From NCBI GenBank assembly GCA_002471275.1, contig DKPQ01000014.1, positions 454,297-518,296 of the forward strand: a DNA stretch of 64,000 nucleotides. The letters are read 5' to 3'. The notes beneath the pieces are model-generated. The model was not told the DNA's origin. It made no database searches and worked only from the letters and a program-made list of their open reading frames with translations. A program made the position numbers and the translations under genes. Shown one piece after another: positions 27,406 through 37,137 of this stretch; within the stretch, counting starts at the first letter, position 1, and each line of letters opens with the position of its first letter. This DNA comes from Flammeovirgaceae bacterium UBA7330 (lineage in GTDB: Bacteria; Bacteroidota; Bacteroidia; Cytophagales; Cyclobacteriaceae).

Positions 27406-28509
27406 ATGTTTTTCGCCATCGCCATATTATCCGCCTTCCTGGTGACCTTTGTTTTGTTGCCGGTGGTCATCAAAGTAACCAAGTCTATTAGTCTACTTGA
27501 CCTTCCTGATAGAAGAAAAGTACACCTGGAAGGTACCCCCTCGATGGGTGGTATCGCCATTTTTATGGGTTTCATGATGGCTGTTTTGATAACGCTACCA
27601 ACTTCCGATTTAGTATCTAACAAATATCTATTCAGTGCCATAAGCCTCATCTTTTTCTTAGGTATTCGGGATGATATTTCAAGCTTAATTGCTCACCAAA
27701 AGCTTATAACGCAGGTATTTGCTGCTACTCTTATTGTATTTCTTGCAGATATCCGGCTCACAGGCTTATACGACATTGCAGGGATTGGGGCCCTTCCATT
27801 TGGACTGGAATATTTATTATCAGTCTGTGTCATCGTTACCATGACCAACTCATTCAATTTAATTGATGGGATTGATGGATTAGCAGCCAGTCTTGGGATC
27901 ATTATTCTTTTGTTTTTCTCCTGGATCTTCGTTTCAGTTGGTGCCATGGATTTGGCTTTAATTAGCTTCGCAGTATTAGGTTCATTACTGGCATTCCTTA
28001 TTTACAATTGGCATCCCTCCAGAATCTTCATGGGAGATACAGGATCAATGATATTGGGATTCCTGATTTCAACTATGGCCATCAAGGTGATTAACGTAAG
28101 TGATGGGCTCGCGATCAACTCATTCATAGATATCCAATCAAGTGTTGCCCTGGTTATCTCTTGTCTGATCGTGCCTTTTTATGATACGCTAAGAGTATTC
28201 ACCATCAGATTTATCCAGGGAAGGTCTCCCTTCAGTCCTGATAGAAATCACATTCACCACAGCTTCTTAAAGCTTGGTCTCAATCATGCTCAAGCCACCC
28301 AGATTCTGGCTACCTATAATATTTTGATGATTGCCCTGGCGTTGTTGCTAAACAGCACTTTCAGCAACAGCATCCTTTTATCGATCCTTTTCGGTACTAC
28401 ACTGGCATTTGGCACATTGGTAGATCATCTCGTTTCCAAGAGGAAGATGCTGGGAGCCACAGCAAAACTGGAGGCTTCAAAAACCATGGCCATTTCAAAA
28501 TCAGCTTAA
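27406..28509 (+). CDS. Undecaprenyl-phosphate GlcNAc/MurNAc-type phosphotransferase (WecA/MraY family)
   Basis: A 367-residue polytopic membrane protein of glycosyltransferase family 4. Motifs: DLPDRRKVHLEGTPSMGGI (about 28-46), the catalytic aspartate patch NSFNLIDGIDGLA, FMGDTGSM and the final DRNHIHHSFL loop typical of WecA rather than MraY. It moves a sugar-1-phosphate from a UDP-sugar to undecaprenyl phosphate, starting O-antigen, capsule or exopolysaccharide synthesis. It stands as a single gene before pheS. Confidence 0.92.
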   Translation: MFFAIAILSAFLVTFVLLPVVIKVTKSISLLDLPDRRKVHLEGTPSMGGIAIFMGFMMAVLITLPTSDLVSNKYLFSAISLIFFLGIRDDISSLIAHQKLITQVFAATLIVFLADIRLTGLYDIAGIGALPFGLEYLLSVCVIVTMTNSFNLIDGIDGLAASLGIIILLFFSWIFVSVGAMDLALISFAVLGSLLAFLIYNWHPSRIFMGDTGSMILGFLISTMAIKVINVSDGLAINSFIDIQSSVALVISCLIVPFYDTLRVFTIRFIQGRSPFSPDRNHIHHSFLKLGLNHAQATQILATYNILMIALALLLNSTFSNSILLSILFGTTLAFGTLVDHLVSKRKMLGATAKLEASKTMAISKSA

Positions 28510-28567
28510 GTTTCTGACTAAAACTGCTTCTTCCGCCTCTTGTGCCTTATAACAAGTATGGCTTTAT

Positions 28568-28575
28568 TACTTTTG
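28568..28575 (+). promoter_or_regulatory. Candidate -7 promoter box for pheS
   Basis: TACTTTTG fits TAnnTTTG and lies 16 bases before the pheS ATG, giving a very short leader. A TTG at 28540-28542 is further away than the usual -33 spacing, so the upstream element is unclear. Confidence 0.4.
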
Positions 28576-28591
28576 CCTGCCATATAGTATT

Positions 28592-29599
28592 ATGAAAAAG
28601 GAAATTGAAGCATATAAAGAGCAAGTGAAAGCTTTCGTTGCTGATAATAGTCAACAGCTGGAAAGTTTCAGGCTTAAATTCATCAGCAAAAAAAGCGTCA
28701 TCAATGATCTCTTTGAATCATTCAAAAAAGTAGCACCGGAAGAGAAAAGGGTGATCGGGCCTGCACTGAATGAACTCAAGCAAATGGCTATGAGTCGACT
28801 GAAAGAACTTTCAGAAAACCTGGAGTCCAATAGCACCGGTAAAGAGTCATCCATTGACGTAACCTTACCTCCTGTTTATGAAAAAGGATCCATCCACCCA
28901 CTATCCAGGATCAAGAACAGGATTGTTAGAATTTTTGAGCGGCAGGGTTTCTCCGTTGCAGACGGTCCGGAGATCGAAGACGACTTTCATAACTTTACGG
29001 CACTTAATTTCCCGGAAAATCACCCTGCCCGTGAGATGCAGGACACTTATTTCATCGAAAAAAATCCTGATATCCTATTGCGTACGCACACTTCCAATGT
29101 GCAAATCAGGCTCATGGAAAATGGAAAGCCTCCATTCAAAGCCATCATGCCGGGAAGGGTATATCGCAACGAGGCCATCTCAGCAAGAGCCCATTGCTTT
29201 TTCCATCAGGTGGAGGGGCTTCATGTAGATAAAAACGTAAGCTTTAAAGACCTGAAACAAGCCCTTTACCACTTTGCAACTGAGATGTTTGGCAAAGACA
29301 CTCAAATAAGATTTCGACCTTCTTTCTTCCCTTTTACAGAGCCAAGTGCAGAGATAGACATTAGCTGTTTTATCTGTGGAGGATCCGGATGCAAAATCTG
29401 TAAGCAAACAGGATGGGTTGAGATTGGTGGATCAGGAATGGTGGACCCTCACGTGCTTGAAAGTGTCAATATAGACCCCAAAGAATACAGTGGTTTTGCT
29501 TTCGGAATGGGGATCGAACGAATAGCCATGCTGAAATATCAGATTGACGACATCAGACTATTCTCAGAAAATGATTTGAGATTTCTACAACAGTTTTAA
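28592..29599 (+). CDS. pheS: Phenylalanine-tRNA ligase alpha subunit
   Basis: A 335-residue class II aminoacyl-tRNA synthetase subunit. It has an N-terminal coiled coil (about 1-85), then the catalytic core: HPLSRIKNRIVRIFERQGF, GPEIEDDFHNF, motif 2 MPGRVYRNEAISARAH and motif 3 GFAFGMGIERIAMLKY. A CysX2Cys pair (CFICGGSGCKIC) is present in the insertion, as in many Bacteroidota PheS. It pairs with PheT to charge tRNA-Phe; pheT is not in the window. It is convergent with the MoxR gene, 2 bases apart. Confidence 0.97.
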   Translation: MKKEIEAYKEQVKAFVADNSQQLESFRLKFISKKSVINDLFESFKKVAPEEKRVIGPALNELKQMAMSRLKELSENLESNSTGKESSIDVTLPPVYEKGSIHPLSRIKNRIVRIFERQGFSVADGPEIEDDFHNFTALNFPENHPAREMQDTYFIEKNPDILLRTHTSNVQIRLMENGKPPFKAIMPGRVYRNEAISARAHCFFHQVEGLHVDKNVSFKDLKQALYHFATEMFGKDTQIRFRPSFFPFTEPSAEIDISCFICGGSGCKICKQTGWVEIGGSGMVDPHVLESVNIDPKEYSGFAFGMGIERIAMLKYQIDDIRLFSENDLRFLQQF

Positions 29600-29601
29600 T
29601 A

Positions 29602-30567
29602 CTAGAGCAGCTTTTCTATAAGCATCTCTTCGGTGATACCTTCTGCTTCAGCTTTGAAGTTTCTTACGATCCTGTGCGTGAGAATGGGTTTGGCTACCGC
29701 TTTCACATCCTCAATATCAGGGGAATACTTGCCATTGAGTAGGGCATTACATTTTGCCCCCAGAACCAGAAACTGGCTGGCTCTTGGACCAGCACCCCAT
29801 TCCAGGAACTCGTTGCTTTCAGGAGCTGCTACCGCCGTACCCGGACGCGTCTTGTGGGATAGGTTTACCGCATACTCAAAGACATTGTCTGCTACAGGCA
29901 CTTTTCTCACCAGCTGCTGATACTCGATGATTTCCTTTTTAGATAGTACCTTATTTACTTCCTGCGTCAACCCGGTAGTAGTCTTTTTTACGATCTCCAA
30001 CTCATCTGAAAGTGAAGGATACTCCAACTTAATCATGAACATAAATCTGTCAAGTTGTGCTTCGGGAAGTGGATAGGTACCTTCCTGTTCAATCGGGTTT
30101 TGCGTAGCAAGCACAAAAAAGGGCTTGTCCAAGACATAATGTTTACCACTGATGGTGACCGCTCCCTCCTGCATCGCTTCAAGCAATGCAGATTGCGTTT
30201 TTGGAGGTGTTCTATTGATCTCATCAGCCAGGATCACATTGGCGAAAATGGGACCCTTAATGAAACGGAAGTTTCGCTCCTGATCCAACGTCTCCGCTCC
30301 CAATACATCACTGGGCATCAGGTCAGGTGTGAACTGTATCCTGCTAAAGTCCAGCCCAAGGCTGTTGGCGATGGTATGGACAAGCAAGGTTTTTGCTAAT
30401 CCGGGTACACCTACAAGCAAAGAGTGTCCTCCACAAAAAATTGAGGTGATCAACAGCCTCACGACCTCCTTCTGCCCGATAACAGTTTTTCCTATTTCGT
30501 TTTCAAGCTTTTCGAAGGCCGAGAATAAATCATTGGCCAGGGCTATTTCATTTTCAACTTTTGCCAT
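29602..30567 (-). CDS. MoxR-type AAA+ ATPase
   Basis: A 321-residue MoxR ATPase. Walker A is GVPGLAKT (about 53-60), Walker B VILADEINR, sensor 1 region VLATQNPIEQEGTYPLPEAQLDRFMF, then a lid domain. MoxR proteins act as metal- or cofactor-insertion chaperones, usually together with VWA proteins. Here it is the last gene of a leftward operon after two periplasmic foldase genes, spaced 15 bases from the SurA-type gene; no VWA gene directly follows. Confidence 0.93.
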   Translation of the reverse strand: MAKVENEIALANDLFSAFEKLENEIGKTVIGQKEVVRLLITSIFCGGHSLLVGVPGLAKTLLVHTIANSLGLDFSRIQFTPDLMPSDVLGAETLDQERNFRFIKGPIFANVILADEINRTPPKTQSALLEAMQEGAVTISGKHYVLDKPFFVLATQNPIEQEGTYPLPEAQLDRFMFMIKLEYPSLSDELEIVKKTTTGLTQEVNKVLSKKEIIEYQQLVRKVPVADNVFEYAVNLSHKTRPGTAVAAPESNEFLEWGAGPRASQFLVLGAKCNALLNGKYSPDIEDVKAVAKPILTHRIVRNFKAEAEGITEEMLIEKLL

Positions 30568-30582
30568 GAAGAACCTATTTAG

Positions 30583-31929
30583 TTACTGAGTCAGGAGATT
30601 ACATGAATTATACTCCGGATCGATTTCAATATAAACATCCCCTCGCGCCGAGTCGAACCATTCGTTCAAAATTTTTGCTTTTTTTGATTCCAGTGTTGCT
30701 CTGGCGATCCGTTGATAGTCTTGTTTCAGGTTTGCCTGATGTGGTGGAACCTTATCTTTATAATAGAGCAACCTAAACGCTGTGGATCCATCCGGTTGCT
30801 GGAAGGGAATTGGTTTTGACACCGTTCCTACTTTCATGGTATCCAGGGTGAAAAAGATGGTTGGATCCAATTGATCAATAGGAACTCTGCTTGACCCAGC
30901 CTGATCTGTGAAAAAACCCCCATTGTCCGAGGTCATCTGATCGTCCGAATGCTCTTTGGCGGCATCCTCAAATGAGATGCTGTCTCTAAGGATCTCCCTC
31001 CGGAGACTATCCAAAAAATCTTTTGATGCCTCAATGTCTTTTTGGGATGGTTTTGGAATCAACAAGATATGTCTGGATCTAAAAGTATTTCCCCTTCTCT
31101 CCTGCAATTCAATCAGGTGCAGCCCAAAATCTGTTTTAATGGGTCTTGACAATTCACCAGGTTTCATTGTCATTGCCGTAGCTTCAAATTCCGGAGCCAG
31201 GTCGCCTCGTTTAAAAAAAGGCAATTGCCCTCCCTTTGAGCCAGACCCCGGATCTTCTGAATACTGACGAGCCAATGCCTCAAAGGACTCTCCTGCCACT
31301 ATCCTGGCTCGTATGTCGTTGAGTTGATCACGGGCTTTGTCAATCTGTTCTTTTCCCGCTTTGGGTATCTTGATGATCTGAGCGGCTGTCACCTCAGTAG
31401 AAAAATAGGGTAGTGAATCTTTCGGAATATTGTTGTAAAACCGCTTCACCTCCGCTGGCGATACCTTAAGACCGGAAGTGATCTCCCCTTGCATGCGTTG
31501 AATGATCAGCTTCTCCTTCTCAAGTTCGAAGAGCTCCTCCTCAAACTGCTCCATCGTCTTACCATAGTAGTTCTCCAACTCCTCTACGGTGCCCAGCTGT
31601 GAAACCAGGTAATCAATTTTCTGCGATAGCATAGCTTGTACCTCCTCATCCGATACCTCCACGGAGTCGATCAGTGACTTGGCCACCAACATCTTATTCA
31701 CCACCAGGTTTTCAAGGATCTGGCATCGGGCATTCGATCCTCTGAATTCACCTCTGGACAAATACTCGAGGTATGCTTTTTCCAGGTCTGACTTGAGGAT
31801 GATAAAATCATCTACTTTGGCAACAATCTTATCTATTACCACATCCTGGCTCATTGCAGGAAAAAAGGCCACCAGGCAAAATGCACTAATGGCGATAAAT
31901 CTCGAACAGGTTCTCTTCACGCGCTTCAT
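30583..31929 (-). CDS. SurA-type periplasmic peptidyl-prolyl isomerase
   Basis: A 448-residue exported chaperone. A signal peptide (about 1-27) is followed by the SurA N-terminal helical domain (VDKIVAKVDDFIILKSDLE), then two parvulin domains: the first about 175-280 (GSGSKGGQLPFFKRGDLAPEFE, FGLHLIEL) and the second about 285-390 (SDDQMTSDNGGFFTD). It assists folding of outer membrane proteins. Its start overlaps the upstream foldase-like gene by 44 bases, so the two are translated together. Confidence 0.92.
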   Translation of the reverse strand: MKRVKRTCSRFIAISAFCLVAFFPAMSQDVVIDKIVAKVDDFIILKSDLEKAYLEYLSRGEFRGSNARCQILENLVVNKMLVAKSLIDSVEVSDEEVQAMLSQKIDYLVSQLGTVEELENYYGKTMEQFEEELFELEKEKLIIQRMQGEITSGLKVSPAEVKRFYNNIPKDSLPYFSTEVTAAQIIKIPKAGKEQIDKARDQLNDIRARIVAGESFEALARQYSEDPGSGSKGGQLPFFKRGDLAPEFEATAMTMKPGELSRPIKTDFGLHLIELQERRGNTFRSRHILLIPKPSQKDIEASKDFLDSLRREILRDSISFEDAAKEHSDDQMTSDNGGFFTDQAGSSRVPIDQLDPTIFFTLDTMKVGTVSKPIPFQQPDGSTAFRLLYYKDKVPPHQANLKQDYQRIARATLESKKAKILNEWFDSARGDVYIEIDPEYNSCNLLTQ

Positions 31930-32740
31930 TATATATCTTTTCTTCGAGTTCTTTCTTTAATGTAAGTTTTCTCTTATTTATAATAATACTCTTAATATCC
32001 TCTTTAATAAACTCTAACGGGGAAATCTCGTCAGAAATTTTAAAATCAAATATTTTTAAAAAATGGATTTGATCGTCCCTGGTTGTTTCTGAGTAGGTAT
32101 GTCTCGATAGAAAATCAGTCTTATTCTGTATGGATTCTAACGGAGTGCCTATGATTACATCATCAAAAATAACCCAGAGTGAGTCTTCCAGAAAGGATTT
32201 AATGCTAAACCGGGAACAATATGCCCTGATATCTTCCAGATTGGATTCCGGATATGCCCTGAAATTTCTTCTAAACTGGTTTAGATCTGGTGCATTGGTA
32301 GGTACCTGGGCATAGATACACCTGATGATATTTTGCTTCAACAGGAAGTTATCGGACTTCTCCTGATAATATTTTTCAATGTCTTCCTGGCTTACTTCAG
32401 TATTCAGGTTTCTCTGGATGTATTGCTTTTCAAAGTTGTGTACGATGAGTGCATAACGATAATCCAGCACTTTTCGCTCTATTTCAGCTTCATTATAGTC
32501 TACCACCTGTGATGACCGGAAGATCATCAACTGCTTCTCTATCCAATCCTCGATGTACCTTTCTACCAACTTGGTACTATCGTCAGTAGAGATATTCTGA
32601 GGCAACAGACCTTCCAAATCAGAAGGATAAAGGTAATTGTCCACAGCTTTGGCTATAGGAACTTCACCAACTTCTTGTTTAGGCTTAAAAAATTCGCAGG
32701 AACCCAGCAATAGGATAAAACCCAATATGGCTATTCTCAT
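31886..32740 (-). CDS. SurA-like foldase lipoprotein without clear parvulin core
   Basis: A 284-residue lipoprotein (lipobox LLLGSC, Cys15). The N-terminal part (about 30-140) has the helical SurA/PpiD-like layout: YLYPSDLEGLL, ERYIEDWIEKQLMI and VSQEDIEKYYQEKSD. The region where a parvulin domain would follow is diverged and I see no typical active-site motif. It probably works as a membrane-anchored co-chaperone with the SurA-type protein whose gene it overlaps by 44 bases. It overlaps the upstream kinase gene by 4 bases. Confidence 0.8.
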   Translation of the reverse strand: MRIAILGFILLLGSCEFFKPKQEVGEVPIAKAVDNYLYPSDLEGLLPQNISTDDSTKLVERYIEDWIEKQLMIFRSSQVVDYNEAEIERKVLDYRYALIVHNFEKQYIQRNLNTEVSQEDIEKYYQEKSDNFLLKQNIIRCIYAQVPTNAPDLNQFRRNFRAYPESNLEDIRAYCSRFSIKSFLEDSLWVIFDDVIIGTPLESIQNKTDFLSRHTYSETTRDDQIHFLKIFDFKISDEISPLEFIKEDIKSIIINKRKLTLKKELEEKIYNEAREENLFEIYRH

Positions 32741-33159
32741 ACTTCGAAATTCAGTTTCTTCGTGAGTTTACAAATATTATAATTCTTATCTGTCGAAAAC
32801 TCAATTCCGTCCATTATTCTTTTCACAAGTATCAATCCTAACCCCCCCTTGCGTTTGGAGGATACAATTTCCTGCATAGAAGGTTCATTATAACCTTTGA
32901 TATCAAAATGCTTCCCAGTATCTCTGATAATAAATTCAAGTTGTTTCAAAGGCTCATGCTCCACCCTGATATCCAGCTTCTTTGATGGGTTGCAACCATT
33001 GGAATGGATCATCATATTGGCACAGACCTCATCCACGGCCAGGATAATCTTATGGCATTCTACTTCTTCCAGCTGTGTATCATTGAGCACTTCTGCGACA
33101 AAGCTTCTCACTTTCTCCAGGTTGGTTTTGCTACACGGTATGGACAGTTTATACTGCAT
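32737..33159 (-). CDS. RsbW-type anti-sigma serine kinase / histidine-kinase-like ATPase
   Basis: A 140-residue GHKL ATPase: HKIILAVDEVCANMMIHS is the N box, LEFIIRDTGKHFD the G1 box and KRKGGLGLILVKRIMDGIEF the G2 region. RsbW/SpoIIAB-type kinases bind a sigma factor or another target and phosphorylate a STAS antagonist. It overlaps the STAS gene by 11 bases and follows the SpoIIE phosphatase, so the three form one partner-switching set. Confidence 0.92.
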   Translation of the reverse strand: MQYKLSIPCSKTNLEKVRSFVAEVLNDTQLEEVECHKIILAVDEVCANMMIHSNGCNPSKKLDIRVEHEPLKQLEFIIRDTGKHFDIKGYNEPSMQEIVSSKRKGGLGLILVKRIMDGIEFSTDKNYNICKLTKKLNFEV

Positions 33160-33481
33160 CTATGCCCTCTGACTTTGTTTCTACCATTTTGATAATATGC
33201 TGAAGACCCAGAATTTCAAAAACCTCTCTCACTTTAGGCTTCAGTCCAAATAAGATCATCTTTCGCTCGTTTTCTTTAAACTCTTCCAGGTATGAGATAA
33301 AAACACCCAACCCGGCAGAGGAGATGTAATCCAGATTTTGAAGGTCGATGAGCAAATTGAGCTTCTTCTCAAGTGCTGCCTTGATCGCATCATCCAATTC
33401 TATAGAAGAACTCGCATCTACTTCGCCATTGACTTCTATCAAACAATAATCTGTCTCTTCTTTGGTACTTATTTCTACCAT
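33149..33481 (-). CDS. STAS-domain anti-sigma factor antagonist
   Basis: A 110-residue single STAS domain: LIEVNGEVDASSSIELDDAI, then LLIDLQNLDYISSAGLGVFI, where the phosphorylatable Ser is in the YISSAGLG loop (about residues 57-58). It is the switch protein of the set, phosphorylated by the RsbW-type kinase and dephosphorylated by the SpoIIE-type phosphatase. The gene starts 8 bases after the phosphatase stop. Confidence 0.95.
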   Translation of the reverse strand: MVEISTKEETDYCLIEVNGEVDASSSIELDDAIKAALEKKLNLLIDLQNLDYISSAGLGVFISYLEEFKENERKMILFGLKPKVREVFEILGLQHIIKMVETKSEGIDAV

Positions 33482-33489
33482 TTCATTTA

Positions 33490-35535
33490 TTATAAAAATT
33501 TCAAGGTGACTAATGAATAATCATCATCCAATTTATTCCCTTCTAAAAATTTGTTCAAGTCTTTAATGATCCCCTTTCTCAGGTCGGAAGGTGTGCGCCT
33601 ATCATTCTCAAGGAGTGCCTTTTTCAAACCATCTGAGCCAAACTGTTGTGAGTCCTTGTTTCTTGCTTCAGTGATCCCGTCTGTATATAAAAGCAGTAAA
33701 TCCCCTGATTGATATTTTATACTATTCCTTTCAACGTAAGTAGCATAGTCAGAGTTTCTTACAATACCCAAACCAAGCCCCTCGGTCTTGAAGTAACATG
33801 CTTCCTGCGTATCATGTTTGTAAAAAAGCGTTGGGCAGTGCCCGGCACGCACAAAATTTATTTCCTTGGTATTGGTATCGATCTCAAAATATGTAGCGGT
33901 GATAAACGATGAAGGTTCCAGACAATCTCCCAGGGCAGCGTTGGCACGAACAATGAACTCTTTGACGCCGTCCTGATTTTGAGCCAGGCTATGAAAAACA
34001 CCTTTCATCTGAGCCATGTTGAAAGCTGCAGAAGTACCTTTTCCACTCACATCGGCAATGATCAGCTTATAGAGACCACCACCCATATCCACCATGTCAT
34101 AATAATCACCCCCTACCTCATCAGCTGCAAAGGAAACAGCATCGATATCAAAATCTGTGGTACTGATGAGCGTAGATGGCAACAAGCTCTTCTGTACGCT
34201 TTTAGCAATTTTGAGCTGCTCTTTGTATCGTTCATTTTCCAATGCCTCGGAGATGAGCTGGAAGTTTTCGAGCGATACACTCGCCTGTGAAACGAATGTC
34301 ACGATAATATCTACCATCTCCCGGTTAAAAGCATCTGCCACTTCCTGCAAAAGGATTAGTGAACCCTCTTGTTTCCCTTTCACCATGATCGGCAAGGCAA
34401 TGATTGATTTATATTCAGGGTGCTTTACTATTCCAGAGGCTTTGCCACTGGAAAAATTTCCTTCAAATTTTTTTTCTATCACTGACCTCAGATAGTCCGT
34501 TTTCACACTGGCTTTTATCTCTTTCACTTTGTCATCGGCAATAGATCTTGTGATGAGTGTCCTGGTTGGACTGTCCATTTCTATCCAGGCGGCATCCGCA
34601 AAAACGGCACTCATGGAACTATCCAATAGCACATCATAAGTTTGTTCGATACTCTGCCCACTGGGTATAGCCTGACTCAGCTTCTGAAAGTCTATGGCTT
34701 CCTGCAGCTTCCTTTCAAATACCGATGAAGTGGGCAAGTTGAAAAGTGTAACAAGAATAGCGATTACGGCATATAGCAGAATAAAGATCAGCATCGCCAC
34801 GACGAATACCCTGTCCAGTAAATCGATTGTCAGAGATTCCGTAGACGAAAAGGTGATCAGGAAAAGCAGAAAGTGATAAACGTATACACCAGACAATAAG
34901 ATAAACAGGATACTCTTCCACTTTTGCTTAAAGTTGAGGTAGGCAATCCATTTCAGGTTGAATGAAAGAACCAGGGCAAACCCAAGGAGAAAGATCAGAA
35001 AAATGTTGAAGTTGGTCGTCATCAGCTTGTTGTCAAACAAGTCGAATAACAAACTGACCAACAGTGCATACTCGAAGAAATTCCACAACTGGATCAATGA
35101 CTTGGACTTCTGATAGAGGATCAGTCGTTTCCAAACCACAAAAGTTGATACCAGGAAAATAATAACCAGCCCGCCTACAATGTGATAGAGCACATTGATG
35201 GTGATTTCATTCTGAATGATGGAGCTGTTGCGAAAGACATTCAGGAACAGCCGGATGAGCAAAGAGACGATCGTCGTCACAAGGCCAGTGAGGAAAACCC
35301 TCCAGAGCAAGTCTATGAAATTGATGCTCTCCGCTTTGGAAATAATAAACCTGTAATAAAGCAGTATTGCAACGATGAAACACGTCAGAAATATCTGAGG
35401 TATCAGATGACTCAGGGCTACGTTCATGTCATAGCGATCCACGAGTAGCCCGTAGATATCAAAAAACATAAACAGCAACCATGAAAGTATAGCTCCTAAT
35501 ATGCTAAGCCTGGTCTTTAATTTCATGGAAAGCAT
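33490..35535 (-). CDS. Membrane SpoIIE-family PP2C phosphatase with GAF domain
   Basis: A 681-residue sensor phosphatase. About eight transmembrane helices occupy residues 10-280, a GAF domain lies about 290-435, a short coiled coil (ERYKEQLKIAKSVQKSLLPS) links to the PP2C/SpoIIE domain about 450-680 with GGDYYDMVDMGGG, IADVSGKGTSAAF, LLLYTDGITEARN and a final DDYSLVTLKF carrying the metal-binding aspartates. It reverses phosphorylation of the STAS protein. It is the first gene of the operon; the membrane part probably senses an envelope signal. Confidence 0.93.
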   Translation of the reverse strand: MLSMKLKTRLSILGAILSWLLFMFFDIYGLLVDRYDMNVALSHLIPQIFLTCFIVAILLYYRFIISKAESINFIDLLWRVFLTGLVTTIVSLLIRLFLNVFRNSSIIQNEITINVLYHIVGGLVIIFLVSTFVVWKRLILYQKSKSLIQLWNFFEYALLVSLLFDLFDNKLMTTNFNIFLIFLLGFALVLSFNLKWIAYLNFKQKWKSILFILLSGVYVYHFLLFLITFSSTESLTIDLLDRVFVVAMLIFILLYAVIAILVTLFNLPTSSVFERKLQEAIDFQKLSQAIPSGQSIEQTYDVLLDSSMSAVFADAAWIEMDSPTRTLITRSIADDKVKEIKASVKTDYLRSVIEKKFEGNFSSGKASGIVKHPEYKSIIALPIMVKGKQEGSLILLQEVADAFNREMVDIIVTFVSQASVSLENFQLISEALENERYKEQLKIAKSVQKSLLPSTLISTTDFDIDAVSFAADEVGGDYYDMVDMGGGLYKLIIADVSGKGTSAAFNMAQMKGVFHSLAQNQDGVKEFIVRANAALGDCLEPSSFITATYFEIDTNTKEINFVRAGHCPTLFYKHDTQEACYFKTEGLGLGIVRNSDYATYVERNSIKYQSGDLLLLYTDGITEARNKDSQQFGSDGLKKALLENDRRTPSDLRKGIIKDLNKFLEGNKLDDDYSLVTLKFL

Positions 35536-35601
35536 GTGTCGTGCAAAAATACGAGGGGCACGTTAATTAAAAAACACGACAATGACCCCCATATGGCCGT
35601 G

Positions 35602-35622
35602 AAATACCTTTTTAAGGTATTT
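35602..35622 (-). terminator. Terminator hairpin overlapping the guaB stop codon
   Basis: Arms 35602-35610 and 35614-35622 form a perfect 9-bp AT-rich stem with a 3-base loop, starting within the guaB stop codon. The following sequence lacks a strong T-run, so strength is uncertain. Confidence 0.5.
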
Positions 35623-37112
35623 TAACGTTCGCCTTTATTATACCTGCGGCTATAATTAGGTGCTTCGCGAGTGATTGTGATATCATGAGGGTGACTTTCG
35701 GCCACTCCGGCAGCGGATATCTTCACAAATTTAGCCGATTGCAGGCCTTCAATGGTGCCTGCACCACAATAACCCATACCAGCCCTTAGACCACCGATCA
35801 GTTGGTAAAGCACCTCCGATACAAGTCCTTTGTAAGGCACCCTTCCAACAATTCCTTCTGGCACAAGTTTCTTGATATCATCTTCAGCATCCTGGAAGTA
35901 CCGATCTTTTGACCCGTCTTCCATGGCCTCCAGTGAGCCCATGCCACGATAGGTCTTAAATTTCCTGCCTTCGTAGATGATCATTTCTCCGGGAGCTTCT
36001 TCCGTGCCAGCCAGCAACGAGCCAATCATCACACTGCTTGCTCCTGCAGCCAATGCCTTTACTACATCACCCGAGAACCGGATTCCACCATCAGCTATGA
36101 TCGGAACCCCTTTTTTATGAGCAGCTTTTGCAGATTCAAAAACTGCAGAAAGTTGTGGCACACCGACACCGGCCACCACACGTGTGGTACAGATGCTTCC
36201 CGGGCCCACACCTACCTTAACCGCATCAGCTCCTGCTTCAATCAATGCCTTAGTCGCCTCTTCCGTGGCCACATTACCTACCACAAGATCCAAATCCTTA
36301 AATTTCTTCTTGATTTGCTTAGTCGCATCAATCACTCCTTTGGAGTGGCCGTGAGCAGTATCCAGGCTAATAAGATCAACTCCCGCACTCATGAGAGCTT
36401 CGATTCGCTCGATCATATCTGGTGTTACCCCAATTGCTGCACCCACACGTAATCTGCCGAACTCATCTTTACAGGCATACGGCCTGTCTTTGTTCTTCAA
36501 AATATCCTTATAAGTGATCAGTCCTGTCAATTTTCCTGATTTATCAATGATAGGAAGCTTTTCGATCTTATATTCTTGAAGGATTTGTTCGGCTTCATTC
36601 AACCCAACTTCTGCATCTGCAGTGATCAGGTGATCTTTGGTCATGATATCCTGTATTGGAGTAGTCATGTTTTTTTGGAACCTAAGATCCCTGTTGGTAA
36701 TAATTCCGATTAGTTTTTTATCCTTATCGACCACTGGAATACCGCCAATCTTATTTTCCCGCATGATCTTCTCTGCGTCCCCAACCACACTATTAATGTG
36801 GAGTGTAATAGGATCCAGGATCATCCCACTTTGAGATCGCTTGACTTTCCTGACCTGATTCGACTGTTTTTCGATGGTCATGTTTTTATGGATAAACCCA
36901 ATGCCACCCTCCAACGCCATTGAAATAGCCAGTGCAGCTTCAGTCACAGTGTCCATAGCAGCCGATACCAATGGAATGTTGAGACTAATATTTCTGCTGA
37001 TCTGTGTCGTGGTTTCTACTTCCCGCGGGAGAACCTCGGAATAACCTGGAAGGAGGAGGACGTCATCGTATGTGAGTGCCTCGAAGAGTAATTTGTTCGT
37101 ATTGGGGTCCAT
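35622..37112 (-). CDS. guaB: IMP dehydrogenase
   Basis: A 496-residue IMP dehydrogenase of standard length. TIM barrel start LTYDDVLLLPGYSEVLP, two CBS domains (about 95-215), catalytic loop GPGSICTTRVVAGVGVPQ with the nucleophilic Cys, flap region EAMEDGSKDRYFQ and final GLRAGMGYCGAGTIEGLQ. It oxidises IMP to XMP, the committed step of guanine nucleotide synthesis, in the cytoplasm. It is divergent from pnuC, with a -7 box and an inverted repeat in the shared spacer. Confidence 0.97.
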   Translation of the reverse strand: MDPNTNKLLFEALTYDDVLLLPGYSEVLPREVETTTQISRNISLNIPLVSAAMDTVTEAALAISMALEGGIGFIHKNMTIEKQSNQVRKVKRSQSGMILDPITLHINSVVGDAEKIMRENKIGGIPVVDKDKKLIGIITNRDLRFQKNMTTPIQDIMTKDHLITADAEVGLNEAEQILQEYKIEKLPIIDKSGKLTGLITYKDILKNKDRPYACKDEFGRLRVGAAIGVTPDMIERIEALMSAGVDLISLDTAHGHSKGVIDATKQIKKKFKDLDLVVGNVATEEATKALIEAGADAVKVGVGPGSICTTRVVAGVGVPQLSAVFESAKAAHKKGVPIIADGGIRFSGDVVKALAAGASSVMIGSLLAGTEEAPGEMIIYEGRKFKTYRGMGSLEAMEDGSKDRYFQDAEDDIKKLVPEGIVGRVPYKGLVSEVLYQLIGGLRAGMGYCGAGTIEGLQSAKFVKISAAGVAESHPHDITITREAPNYSRRYNKGER

Positions 37113-37137
37113 GCAAATAATTAGATTATTTGCGGTG

